Translations under genes and position numbers: made by a program | Shown: one piece after another, positions 1 through 42,798 of the stretch | Numbering within the stretch: position 1 is the first letter of the stretch | How the letters are laid out: each line of letters opens with the position of its first letter | Assembly: GCA_014706295.1 (NCBI GenBank) | Contig: JACSVZ010000009.1 | Span: 37,451,768-37,515,767 of the forward strand | DNA length: 64,000 nt | Origin: Lycocorax pyrrhopterus obiensis | Taxonomy: Eukaryota; Chordata; Aves; Passeriformes; Paradisaeidae | Direction of reading: 5' to 3' | The notes under the pieces: generated by a model | Databases searched by the model: none | Seen by the model: the letters and a program-made list of their open reading frames with translations, nothing else | Told to the model about the DNA's origin: nothing

Positions 1-434
1 ATTAAATTAATGAAATCAAGTAACTCCCAGGAACTTTCCACGTGTAGCTTACGATGGATTTCAGCGTGGAAATATGGATGGGCACCTCTGACCCGTGCCA
101 TTCCTGCCTACAGCAGCATGCAGAGATCACTGCATGCACTGGGGGCTTTACTTCGTGGAAATCCACATGGAACTGTGCTGGATTTTAGGGAAAAACATCT
201 CATTCCATGAGCGTTTCCTATAAAACATGGATTGTGTGTGCCTTGGAAACTCCCAGGGAACCTTAGCCTGGTTTCCTGGGTCTCATCACACCCAGGCACC
301 TCAGGGTGTCCTCCCAGCACAGAAAATTGCACAGAACAGGTCAGATTTGGGAGCTGGGAATAGCTCTGGTCACTGCTCCTGCTTAGGGGAGTGTGGGGGT
401 TGAAGTAATTTTGTACCTGGAGGAGAACGGAATT

Positions 435-656
435 CAGAACCATGGAATTCCAGAATGGTTTGGGATGGAAGGGACCTTAAAGATCCTCTAATCCTCACCT
501 TCCACCATCCCAGGCTGCTCCAAGCCCCGTCCAACCTGGCCTTGGACACTTCCAGGGATCCAAGGGCAGCCACAGCTTCTCTGGGAATTCCATCCCAGGG
601 CCTCCCCACCCTCACAGGGAACAATTTCTCCCCAATATCCCACCTAACCCTGCTCT
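435..656 (-). mobile_element. CR1 LINE 3'-end fragment, antisense
   Basis: Read on the minus strand this is the standard avian CR1 3' region. Recurring blocks include 'gggatattgggga', 'ggccctgggatgg', 'agaagctgtggctgccctt', 'gtccaaggccagg' and 'ttggagcagcctgggatgg', followed by the 'cccttccatccc' tail. The same block order recurs at several other places in the window. It is 5'-truncated, as almost all CR1 insertions are. Confidence 0.9.
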
Positions 657-1498
657 TTTTCCTAAAAATATTTGAATACTTTCCACAGATTAAACAGTTC
701 CGTGAATTTTTTAGCTCTTTCCGGTCCTGTTTTACTCCAGGTGCAGTCCAGACAAAGGTTTATCTGATTAGATGGTGATAATCCTGTGGTGGAGGTGCAG
801 TGGGAGCTGAGGCAGGACCCTGCAGAAGCTGTAGAAATAAAAAGTTACTTTGAGGTCTCTCTTCCAAAAAAAAACCACATTCCTGGATATTATTTGCTCG
901 TAATGGCCCTAAATAGCAACGTGAGCCACAGCAGGGCTGGGCTGAGACATGAGCAACTTCCCCTGCACCGGGTGCTTCCAGGATTTTATAAATATTCTGA
1001 TTTTATTGCATTACAGCAGGGCAATTCTCACTTAATTCACTATACCAGGGACATTTTTTACCTGTTTCAGCCTTCCATGGGACCTACAGGAAAAATGCCA
1101 GTGCAGCTTTCAGCAATAAAGCTAAACTCTGGCCTGCTTTTGATGAAACCTCATCTGCTCCCTCCTTAATCAGGATAAAACCACTCCAACCCCCAAATTT
1201 CTGAACCAAAACCGGAGCGAGCCCTGAGCTGTTGCCAAGAGCTCTCCAAATCCTGTTTCTGTGCTCCAGCCTGGGAGATTAAAGGGTGGATTGTTCTGAT
1301 AGGAGACCTGACAGGGTGTCTGTGGGACATCTGCTGTGACCTCTGTGGGGCAGGAGCTCATCGGGCCCCTCGTCCCTTCCTGAGATTTGGCTGGCCAAGG
1401 GTTGCATCCCATTGGAATGCTTGGGAGAGTGCAACCAGATCCCTGCAGAACAGTGCCAGCCCATTCCAGGAGCCTTCATCCTGCAGAAAAGCTGAGCT

Positions 1499-1636
1499 CA
1501 CAGAGTCGTTAAGGTTGGGAAAAGCCTCCCAAGATCACGGATTCCAACCTTTGGATGATTCCCTGTTCTTTAGGTTCCAGCCCGTCACTCGAGGGGGTCT
1601 GTCCAACCAGCTCCTTTTATCCACAGCCTTCTTGGA
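1499..1636 (-). mobile_element. CR1 LINE 3'-end fragment, antisense, diverged
   Basis: The segment begins with 'cagagtcgttaaggttggg' followed by 'aaaagcctcccaagatcac' and 'ccaacc'. This is the usual reverse-complement start of a CR1 3' end (facing the octamer tail). It continues with the less conserved block ending in 'gtccaaccagctcc'. It is more diverged than the other copies, so the boundaries are approximate. Confidence 0.65.
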
Positions 1637-3352
1637 AATACCCTGGTGAGGGATTTTTTTTTTTCCTTTTTGGAGCATTCAGAACTTTACATTTCTGAGC
1701 AGCACTTCTAAAGGGAATGTTCTGCATGAGGGTACTTAAGGGAACATTTTCCAGGACTATATTTATGCCTCTGTAGTCTTCCTTTAGTGGTCTTGAAGGA
1801 AGGAGCTGTTATTACTGTTAAATATAGATGTGATGTGGTGTTATTGCAGAAATGTCTTTATGTTCCATTTCTGGCTTTAAAAAAAACCCCTTTTCTTATT
1901 AAAATCAGTCAGGTCTGTAACATTTATTATGTTTTAACATGTTGGCATAATGTTAGTGTTGGGAATAAGGCAGGATTGACACCTGATTCCAAATCAAACT
2001 TCCTAATGTTGTTACTACAGCAGTCATCAGTGCCATCCTATATTTGAATTTAGGATTGTCGCTTTTTTTTCTGGTGTATTTACTATTTAAATTCCATATT
2101 CCGTGTTTGTCTCGCCTCAATAAAATGTCCAGTCTCAAGAATTAAGTCTCACCTGGTCAGCTTGAAAAAACTGTTTTGGGGGAATGACACAACTTCTGTC
2201 ATGAGAGAAAATCTCTGAGGGGAATTATTGCTGAGGACATTCAGATTGTTTCATAGGTGTTCAGAGATCAGTCACTGCTGCTGGCTTTTCCCTTTTTATT
2301 ACCCAGTTGTTTGGTGAGATGATTATTTTAATTCAGTCGAAATGCGGGAGGTTTGCATTTTTATGGATGTTATCAAAGCCTAGAAGCAGCTTCCTTCACA
2401 CGAAATTCATTCAGTTTTCTAAGCAATTTTTAAAGGGCATTAATTTAGTTATCTGCTGATAGTTCTGAACAGAAGCATGTGTGAAAATATTCCGTGAAAA
2501 GATGCATCCCTTAATTCTCCCAAACTGTACATGAACTATTTACCAGCAGTTGCACTCTCGTAGCTTTTAAGATGTAGCTCAATTGCATCCACGTATAAAC
2601 AGAAAATGCTGGCAGGATTCTCTTTGCTCTGAGCCTTGTTTTGATGGTTCCATTGACATTTAAAATTTTGATTTGAAGCTCTGGAAATGGCTGCAGCTGT
2701 AAACATCTCCCTGAGTTACTGAACTGGGCTGAAAGGCTGGAGAGAATGGCTCACGTGTTTCCCACATCTGTATCTTTCAGGCTGTTTGATTGGAGCCAAG
2801 GAGTCAAGAAAGAAACTCCAGAAGACAACTTGGATCATGAACAGAAGATAAAAAGAAAACAAAAAGAATGTGGCATATAAAGGGTGTAATACCTGGAGGT
2901 ATTGGATCTGACTCATATTTATAAAAATGAGACGAGCTTTCACAAAATACAAGTTATCTTAGACAGTCATCAAGCTTGGAGCCATCATGCTGTTGAACTA
3001 GAAATTCTCCTTTTCCCCATTCTCCTTTCTGACAGGTAACAAAGGATTGGTGAATTATGAATTTCCCAAGTTGGAAGCACTAATTTTTATCTATATAGTT
3101 CATCCTTATGAATATATAAGGAGTTAAACATTGCATATTTAATGTGGATTATAATGGGAAAGTGACTCATTAACCAAAATGGCCACTTTTAAGGACTTGG
3201 TTTCAAACTGAGCTGGAGCCTCCCAATGCACTTTGTAGGATCTGGGGAAAGCTGTGCTGCAGGGCCTGCTTTGGGAGGCCAGGATGACATGTAGTAAAAG
3301 GATATCACCTTACTGTTGATATCTTTGAAGACTCATAACCAGAAACAGGAAA

Positions 3353-35705
<32,353 letters not shown>

Positions 35706-36017
35706 CATTGAATGTCTTTGTTACTGGTCCAGTACTTATCACAGTGAACGTGCACATGAGTCTATCTGTAGGTATTGATCCAGACGTGGGTCTGTCAATA
35801 TTTCTGTGGAGACAGCTCGCTGCCATCGCAGGGCACCACGAGGAGCAGTGGTACCAGATTTTGGGTGATTAGGAGGGGTAGAAGTTGCTGGATAAGCCAA
35901 TCAGAAATCTTGAAAGGTTGCAGTAACAATATCAGATGATTACTGAAATTTTTTTCTATAATACTAAAAATTGTGATTATAAGAAATAGTCCAAATGTTT
36001 CTGAGAAATTTTCATTG

Positions 36018-36065
36018 TGTATATAGATAATACAGAATTTCATGGTGATATCTGAACTGTAAATA
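36018..36065 (+). promoter_or_regulatory. MBD5: Pair of Pumilio response elements in 3' UTR
   Basis: TGTATATA at 36018-36025 and TGTAAATA at 36058-36065 both match the PUM1/2 consensus UGUANAUA and sit 32 nt apart, about 310 nt after the stop. A third match, TGTAAATA, is at 38033-38040. Binding is predicted from motif only. Confidence 0.6.
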
Positions 36066-36193
36066 TTGTACAATATTGTCATGTACAAGCGTACCTAATG
36101 CACACTTTATCTTTTATTGTACAAAAAATAGTGTACAAAATTCTTTGGTTTCTATTGAGTACACATACAAGAGACTACCAGTGTAAAGTGATA

Positions 36194-36199
36194 AATAAA
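36194..36199 (+). terminator. MBD5: Proximal poly(A) signal candidate (AATAAA)
   Basis: A canonical hexamer about 490 nt after the MBD5 stop codon. It would give a short 3' UTR that keeps both nearby Pumilio sites. Confidence 0.45.
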
Positions 36200-37160
36200 A
36201 ATACAGCCTAAATGCTTTTATATGATAATGTAAAAGATGCTGTTTTTGTATTTAACAGCAGAGAGAAGGCATGATTATGTAATACCTTAATTATGACATC
36301 CACTTCACGCCACTGAGTGTTCATTGCTATGTCTGTTTGGAATGAACCTTGCCTGGAAGTGCTGTACTCCAGTTCAGGCCTCTTAGGAGAGCGCAGCCTC
36401 GCAGATTCCCAACGGGATGTGGGATCACAGCTCTAATTAAGGATTCAAAGGCTGCAACCCTCGGTTGCGTTTTTATTTACTTAGCTTTGAACGTAGAATG
36501 CTGTAGATTTGATTAAAAAGGAAAAAAAAAAAGAGTAGAAGGACTATTTTAGTCAACCATTTCTGTAGGAAAAGTTTCATAGCCACCTGAGGAACTAAAG
36601 AGTCGATACCCCCGTAACGTTGAGCCCCTCCAACCACCCCCTAGATTAATTAGCTCCAATTATCTAACGTCATTAACATGGTGTTTCCTCAGAAGGGGGG
36701 CAGAGGCCCTGCTTTCAGGAGTGATCAGGATCGATTGCTATTGATTACCTTTGGTTTGGCCGTAGGATGAAAGGGCAATGCTCCGCAGCGTCCGGGAAAA
36801 GTAATCCCGGGATCCATCTCGCAGTATTAAAACAGAAAAAAAAGTTAAGGGTGGCTTACAAAACTATTAGCAACAGTAATTTTTATCAGTATTATGTAAC
36901 ATATCAGATTTATTTTATTTAAAAAGAATTATTTATACCATTAACAGATTCTTATATATATTAATGTGGCTGAAATGCGCAGGTTAAATCTATTAACCAA
37001 ATTATTTATGTTATATTAAGTGAGAAATGTGAAACATATGTAGAAAAAAAAATTAATACACTACAGATTTAAAAGTCTAAAGCTATGAGCCATTATAAAA
37101 TTAACGAACGGAAGTGTAGCACAACATTCTTTCCATTTGATTTCATTTTTCTTTGTAACA

Positions 37161-37875
37161 CGGACGGTGGCGATGGTGACGGAAGCCGCGGCATCTCTGT
37201 CTCCGAGGCTTCCCGAAATAACTCTCAGTTCACTATTCCCAGTGCCAGGGTGGAGCTTTACCTCCCACCCCTCGGGCCGGGACCACCGCTTACCTCAGAT
37301 TTCCTTGTCCCCCCGTCCCGCCTGTCGCTCTCTGGCTGAGGACTGGCAGCGATCAGCACCCCGGGCAGGGGCTCTGCAGCCCCGGCTCCCAGGGATCCCA
37401 GCTCCTTCCCTCGTGCCCGAGCGCCCCTCGTGCGTGCGAAGGACGAGGCCCGGCGCGGCGGGAGCCCGCGTTTGCCAGCCGGGCTCCGTGCCGGGCACGC
37501 AGCTACCTCTGGGCTCCCCGGGGCTCGCTCCCTGTCGGGCCGGGCGGGATGCCCTGGCAGGGCCTGGCACGGAGCCCTCCTTCCAGGGGCAGGTTCATTT
37601 GTCTTCTCCGTCCTCCACGCAGCCCCGAGCCGTGCCCGGCCCGGCAGCTTCCCGGAGCTGTTCCCGGGGGCCGCCGGCTCCCGTTTTTCCGTTGCGCGTG
37701 GCCGCGTCGCTGGTGGCCCTTGGCTCTTCCCGATCCCGATCCGTGTGCGCGTGGGCGAGCGCTGGAGCCCTCCTCCCTCGGGATTTCCTTTGCTTCTCCC
37801 TCTGCTTCGTGTCCCAGAGCTGAGTTTGTGTCTCCTTTGGCCCTTAGGTTTGTGCTCCCTCCCCGCTGTTTTACT
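37161..37875 (+). other. GC-rich, CpG-dense block inside the MBD5 3' UTR
   Basis: About 700 bp with abrupt edges: preceded by 'ttctttgtaaca' and followed by AT-rich 'ttttactttacatccc'. It is dense in CpG (for example 'cccggcgcggcgggagcccg'). Open frames of 90-230 codons exist on both strands, as expected of GC-rich DNA, and none is recognisable. It is not a known CR1 block. Confidence 0.7.
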
Positions 37876-38228
37876 TTACATCCCTAAGATTATGTAAAGT
37901 ATTCTCGTGCACTTGATTTCCTTGGTTAATAATGGCATTGATGTGGGTGCTAGGAGTAGTTTGTTTCAGTCCATACCAATTTTTATTTTTTTTTCTCTTT
38001 TAGAGTTTTTATGGTTTCATGTAAGCAGTTAATGTAAATATTGTGAGCATTACAGGTCATGCAGTGTTGTAACATTTTAAGAAATGTTGCACCGACTTTA
38101 CGATTAAAAAACTGGTCACTCATACTTGAATTTTGCCCATAGAGCCATTTCTTTCTCTTTGCATTAAAGCATAATCTACTTTTTTGATGGAGGCCCAACC
38201 CTTCTTTCTACCTTATTATTTTTTGTTT

Positions 38229-38234
38229 AATAAA
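38229..38234 (+). terminator. MBD5: Poly(A) signal candidate (AATAAA)
   Basis: A hexamer in the distal 3' UTR, followed about 40 nt later by genomic A-runs. Apparent cDNA ends here could be internal priming. Confidence 0.35.
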
Positions 38235-39199
38235 TCTCTATTTTTTCTAATAGAAGACTTAAAAAGGAAAATTTAAAAAAAAAAAAAAGAAGTACTTTTT
38301 GCCTACTTTCTAATTTAAGAGAGAATTCCTATATTTAAAAGGTGGAAAAAAAAAAAACAAAAACAAAAAAAAATACTCCATTGTGGAAAGTGGAACACCA
38401 CTGGATTTGTCATTACCATGGCACAATCACCCGAAAGTGGCCGAGTACAGCGAGCCCACGACGCCGATCAGGACCTCGGTAGATTTAGGGAACGCCGTGA
38501 TTCCTTGAGGATGTAAAGTGTTGCATATTCTTGTCTATTTATTTATTTATTTATTATGCTTTCTTTTTGCTTAAGTGGGTGACGATGTGGTTGAGTCATT
38601 CAGATGACATTCAAATTAAAGGAAATATTCCTCTTTCTATTATGGTGCATTTTGTGAACACCATAAACGAAACGAAACAAAAATATTTTCATTTCTTTTT
38701 GATGGATTTTCTTCATATTTTCAACTTCTGGCTGGTATCAGCTGCAAAAAAAAAAAATAATATCCACATAGTTTAAAAATAAGGAAAAAAAGGAAAAAAA
38801 AAGAAAAAAAAAACCCCACCCCACCTCTGATGTCCCAGGTCTGTTATCCTCACAGTCTAAGGTTTTAGGGGTTAAAAGGAACGTCAAATTCCAAGGTCTT
38901 TCCGAAATCATCTTTGCAGAAGGTTTATAAGTCATGTGAAATCCTTTTGGAGTCCCTGAGTTTGATGGTCTAGAGATATTAGAGGGCTCGTGGTGGACTG
39001 AATTACCTTAGGACTGAATTACCTTTCTTAGCTACAGTTTGTATTTTGCTATGTAGGGTTGTAATGTGAGAATTCCAGAAGAGCCGTAGCATAAAAGTGC
39101 TTTTCTATTTTTTAAAAAAACCCATTCTAGTCTTACTAAGAATTAGAGGATTTTTTTAATATCAGTTTTGTAATTTTTGATAAAGTTGTCAATATTATG

Positions 39200-39205
39200 A
39201 TTAAA
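39200..39205 (+). terminator. MBD5: Distal poly(A) signal candidate (ATTAAA)
   Basis: The common variant hexamer ATTAAA, followed within 30-45 nt by a 'gttcctgtgctgttctcttc' U/GU-rich element. Unlike the upstream hexamers it is followed by a clear change in base composition. Confidence 0.4.
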
Positions 39206-41115
39206 TCACCAGAAAAAACAGTTCCTGTGCTGTTCTCTTCGGGGCAGGGACTTTGTCTTCCGACGGATTATTCGATGCCACGATGGGATGCCCACTCTTA
39301 AACGGGGCCACGGGCACCGCTATCAAATTAAAATAGCAACCCACAGCTGTGAGGCTGAGTTAAATCCATGAGAGCCAAGAGAATTCCCAGTTCAGCCTGC
39401 AAATCCCGCTGCCTGTCCATAGTTTGTGTGCTCCGGGACGGCCACGGCGTCGGCGCCGCATCCGACGGGTAAGTTCGGGGAGCCGGCGGCTGTGGAAGCT
39501 CCTGCTCACACAAGGCAGGATCTCATCCCAGGCCGGGCACATCCGCCCCCATCCCACCCCTCTGACCGAGCAGCTCAGCCTCCAGGGGCCAGGATTGCCC
39601 CCAAAACACCCAGCGGATCCCGATCACCAAACAGACCCTTCGGTTCAATACTCACCGTTCACACCGGGGTCAAATCAGTGATGGAAAAACACCTATAGGC
39701 TTAAAAAACCAAAAAAATCCTACAAAAAATAAACTGCTGTCCCCCCCAGGTCATGAGCTTGGGAGCTGCAGGGACTTCCAAGCCCAGAGAACCCCACCAA
39801 GCATTCCTGCCCCACTCCTGGTGTCTGGTTATCCTTGTGCTCCCGAGGATGAAGAGCAATTCCATGCTCTTGTATGTCCTTAAATATTGCTCAGACTCAC
39901 GGGCAGCCTGGGGCTGGGTTGGTGGTGATGCCATAAATGCTGCCTGAGTGTCCAGCTCCCAAAAATTCCCACCAGCCCCGTGGACCCTGCATTACAACCT
40001 CTCCTTTAGCCGGGAATGGTGACACTTTGTACTGGCTTGTCATCTGAAAGCACTGGGAGCTCAGACCCCCACAGGTCTTGGCTGTGAACAGTTCAAAGCA
40101 ATTTTTGTTGTTTTGTTAAAAAAATAATAATTAAAAAATTCAAGATTTGATATGGAATCCCCCCCTGTGAAAGAAGATCCTGGAGAGATTCCATCTCCCA
40201 CATTTTTACCTGCTGTGAGATAAGGATTTGTCTGTAATTGAGTGTCATCCCAAAGGGAGATAAGGGGTAGGATTTAGAACTGGAAAAAAACCTACATATA
40301 TTTAGAATAGTACTTTCTGGAAATTCCTGCTTTGGGAAAGATCTGGGAAGTGGGAAGGGTTTTGACTTACGCTGGATGAAGTGGGGCAGGGAGGGAAGAG
40401 CAGGAGCATCCTCAAGTATTCCTGTGTAAAATCCTGGGCAAGCACTGGCACAGGGTGGCACAAGTCGAAGAGAAGCACTGTGCACGAGCACTGTCAGCTG
40501 GAGTTCCAAAATTCCAGGCAGGAATGGATCCCAGTGAGTGATCCTGGGCTGAGCCATGGGGTGGTGAACCAGGTACAGAGTGGGATGAGAGAACAAAGGC
40601 TTTTCCAGCCACATCCGCATCCATGGTGCAGGTAAGTGGGAAGTCCTTCACTGATAATTCCCTAAATATCTGAAGAATCAATTCCTTGGGTCACAAAACC
40701 ACAGAATTTTTACCCAGCTGGTTTCTGCTTCACTTGGACCTGCAGCAGGTGATTGGGGGTGGGTTGCAGGGTCTGTGCTGAGAGGAGCCAACTTTCCAGG
40801 CACAAAACAGGATCCTGGAACAGACATTTTCTTAATCCCACTTCAGAAGTTTCTGTCTCATCAAACCACAATCATCTGAGGCCTTTGTGAGGAGAAGTAA
40901 TTCCGAACTCCCAGCAGAAATACAGCTCCTTTTCACTTCCAGGAAAATAAGTTCTTGCTTCTCTCAATGATTTTTCTCTAGAGAGAGAAAAAGTCATAAA
41001 AAACCCAAAGTTTTGGGGGTTGTCATTATCTGCTGTCAGTCGTGAGATTGAGCTCTCTGCTTCCCAGGAAAAAGTGAAGATTTACATCTGAAAAATAAAA
41101 CTTTATTCCTGTCAT

Positions 41116-41149
41116 ATCCTATCCTATCCTATCCTATCCTATCCTATCC
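41116..41149 (+). repeat. (ATCCT)n pentanucleotide microsatellite
   Basis: Six perfect atcct units plus a partial seventh. Confidence 0.97.
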
Positions 41150-42570
41150 CTCATTGGTTTTATTGGGACCAAAAGGAGAATCTGTAGTTCCCAGACTTGG
41201 TCTTAAAGAGTTTCATGAACCAAAGTAACAAATAGGGGATAACAAATGGGATCTTGGGAAGGAATAAACCTTTGTCATTTGCAACTTGGTTATGACAACG
41301 ATAAAAAACAGACAACAAAGTGTTAGACAATAAATAAATAAATAAATATATTTTACAAATTTGGAGAAACTTCAGGAGATTAATGGAAGCTCAAGTGTGG
41401 TATTTACCACCCTAAAGCCAGCAAGGGGACTTTATAAAATTGCTCATAAAGTCCTGCATTAACACCCACTTTGACAAGTTTCTGTGCAGATGTTGGGTCC
41501 AGCTCTGGATTCCAACACCTTTTATCCTCGGATCAGGAGCGTCCTCAGCTGCATCCATACAAAGAGCGAGGTGGAAGGAGTTTGTCCTAATGTGAGGCAC
41601 ACGTAGGCATGGAAACACATGTCCAAGCCACATGTGATCCTTGTTAAAATGCTTGGAATACTTGGGGGGGAATTAGGCTGCAGCCCAGTAATGGTGCAAA
41701 TCAAATCTGTGACAGGCAAGGAGTCCTCGCCAGGGCAGATTTAAGCCGGGTTTAGCTAAAAACAGAGTCAAGTTTTGGGAGTAACAACAAAATACCTGCA
41801 TTTGTTGCAACTGATTGGCTTTGCTGAGAGCAGAGCTGATATCACTGAGGAATAAAAGAAAGGCAACAAAGCCCGGCAAGCAGCAAATGATGAATTATTC
41901 AATGCAAATGTCAAGTTTTAGTAGTGACTGTGGCTGTAAATCTTTTTTTGCAAGGCTGAGCGCTGCCATTAAGCAACTCCATATGACACTACATCTGTCG
42001 GATTTCTTTTATATCATTTTATTTTTATGGATGCCGGGGAAAAGTATTGGGAATATCCACGTTCGAATTTTAATAACATCATTTCCCCAGCTTCTGTCAT
42101 CCGCCAATTTAATGTTTGGTTGATTTTTCTGGCAAGGGTTAAATCCGTGCCCACTTCAGTAACATCCCAAGCCATGAGTCTTCAAATGAAGATGTTCTTT
42201 TGTGGAGAAATTTTAATTTTCCGTGTTTTGAACCCGAGTTGAATTCCTTGGGAAGATGGGGAGTGGTGAGGGAAGAGCGAAGAGGTGCCCATTACTCTGC
42301 AAGTGCCGGGGGATTCCTATCACATCCATATAATCAATCTGTCCAAGGATTTCTATAGCTCCCATTATCCCCTGTGCCTCCAGGATAAGGAGCTGGGAAC
42401 AATCGCCCATTGTCAGTTTATGAAGGAACTTTTTCATCTTCCTTCCCCAAAGACTCAATTCTTAATTAAGTAAATTAAAATTAATTACAGAATGTGTACA
42501 ACAAGATGTTATCACGGCTGTGCCCCGAACTGAGCTCTCTCTGCTGTGCCTGCGCCGCATCCTCCGTGTC

Positions 42571-42798
42571 ACAGGAACAGGGAATGGAGGGCACAAGGGG
42601 GAATGGCTTCAAACTGAGGGATGGCAGGACTGGGTGGGATATTGGGAAGGAATTCCTGGCTGGGAGAGTGGGGAGGGGCTGGGATGGAATTCCCAGAGAA
42701 GCTGTGGCTGCCCCTGGATCCCTGGAAGTGTCCAAGGCCAGGCTGGACCGGGCTTGGAGCAGCCTGGGATAGTGGGAGGTGTCCTTGCAATGGCAGGA
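42571..42798 (+). mobile_element. CR1 LINE 3'-end fragment, sense
   Basis: Blocks in order: 'aacagggaatggagggcaca', 'gggatattgggaaggaattc', 'gaagctgtggctgcccctgg', 'ccaaggccaggctggaccg', 'gggatagtgggaggtgtcc'. It is cut off after the 'tggcagg' block, so the terminal tail is missing. Confidence 0.92.

Larger units (their letters stand above)
1..3352 (+). other. MBD5: MBD5 5' non-coding region / upstream intron
   Basis: This stretch precedes the first MBD5 start codon. No conserved open frame is visible; the short ORFs are not supported. It holds two antisense CR1 fragments (listed separately) and otherwise unremarkable, moderately AT-rich sequence. In mammals MBD5 has several non-coding 5' exons spread over a long distance. 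The last part of this stretch must include 5' UTR continuous with the ATG at 3353, but I cannot fix the acceptor. Candidates ending in AG lie near 3239, 3255 and 3330-3349, and none has a convincing pyrimidine tract. Confidence 0.6.
35706..39230 (+). other. MBD5: MBD5 3' UTR (approximate end)
   Basis: AT-rich sequence follows the stop codon without a CR1 insertion for 3.5 kb, as expected for a conserved long 3' UTR. AATAAA hexamers lie at 36194-36199 and 38229-38234. An ATTAAA at 39200-39205 is followed by a T/GT-rich stretch. Human MBD5 also has a 3' UTR of a few kb (from memory), so the distal end near 39.2 kb is plausible but inferred. A GC-rich block interrupts it at about 37161-37875, and A-runs at about 38270-38370 could cause internal priming in cDNA. 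Confidence 0.65.

Noticed and set aside
37137..37823. 228-codon plus-strand frame in the 3' UTR GC island
   Set aside because: Competing frames overlap it on both strands, there is no recognisable domain, and high GC lowers stop frequency. I report the island, not a gene.
38270..38370. A-rich stretches that look like a retroposed poly(A) tail
   Set aside because: No retrogene body or target-site duplication precedes them; they are A-runs within the AT-rich 3' UTR.
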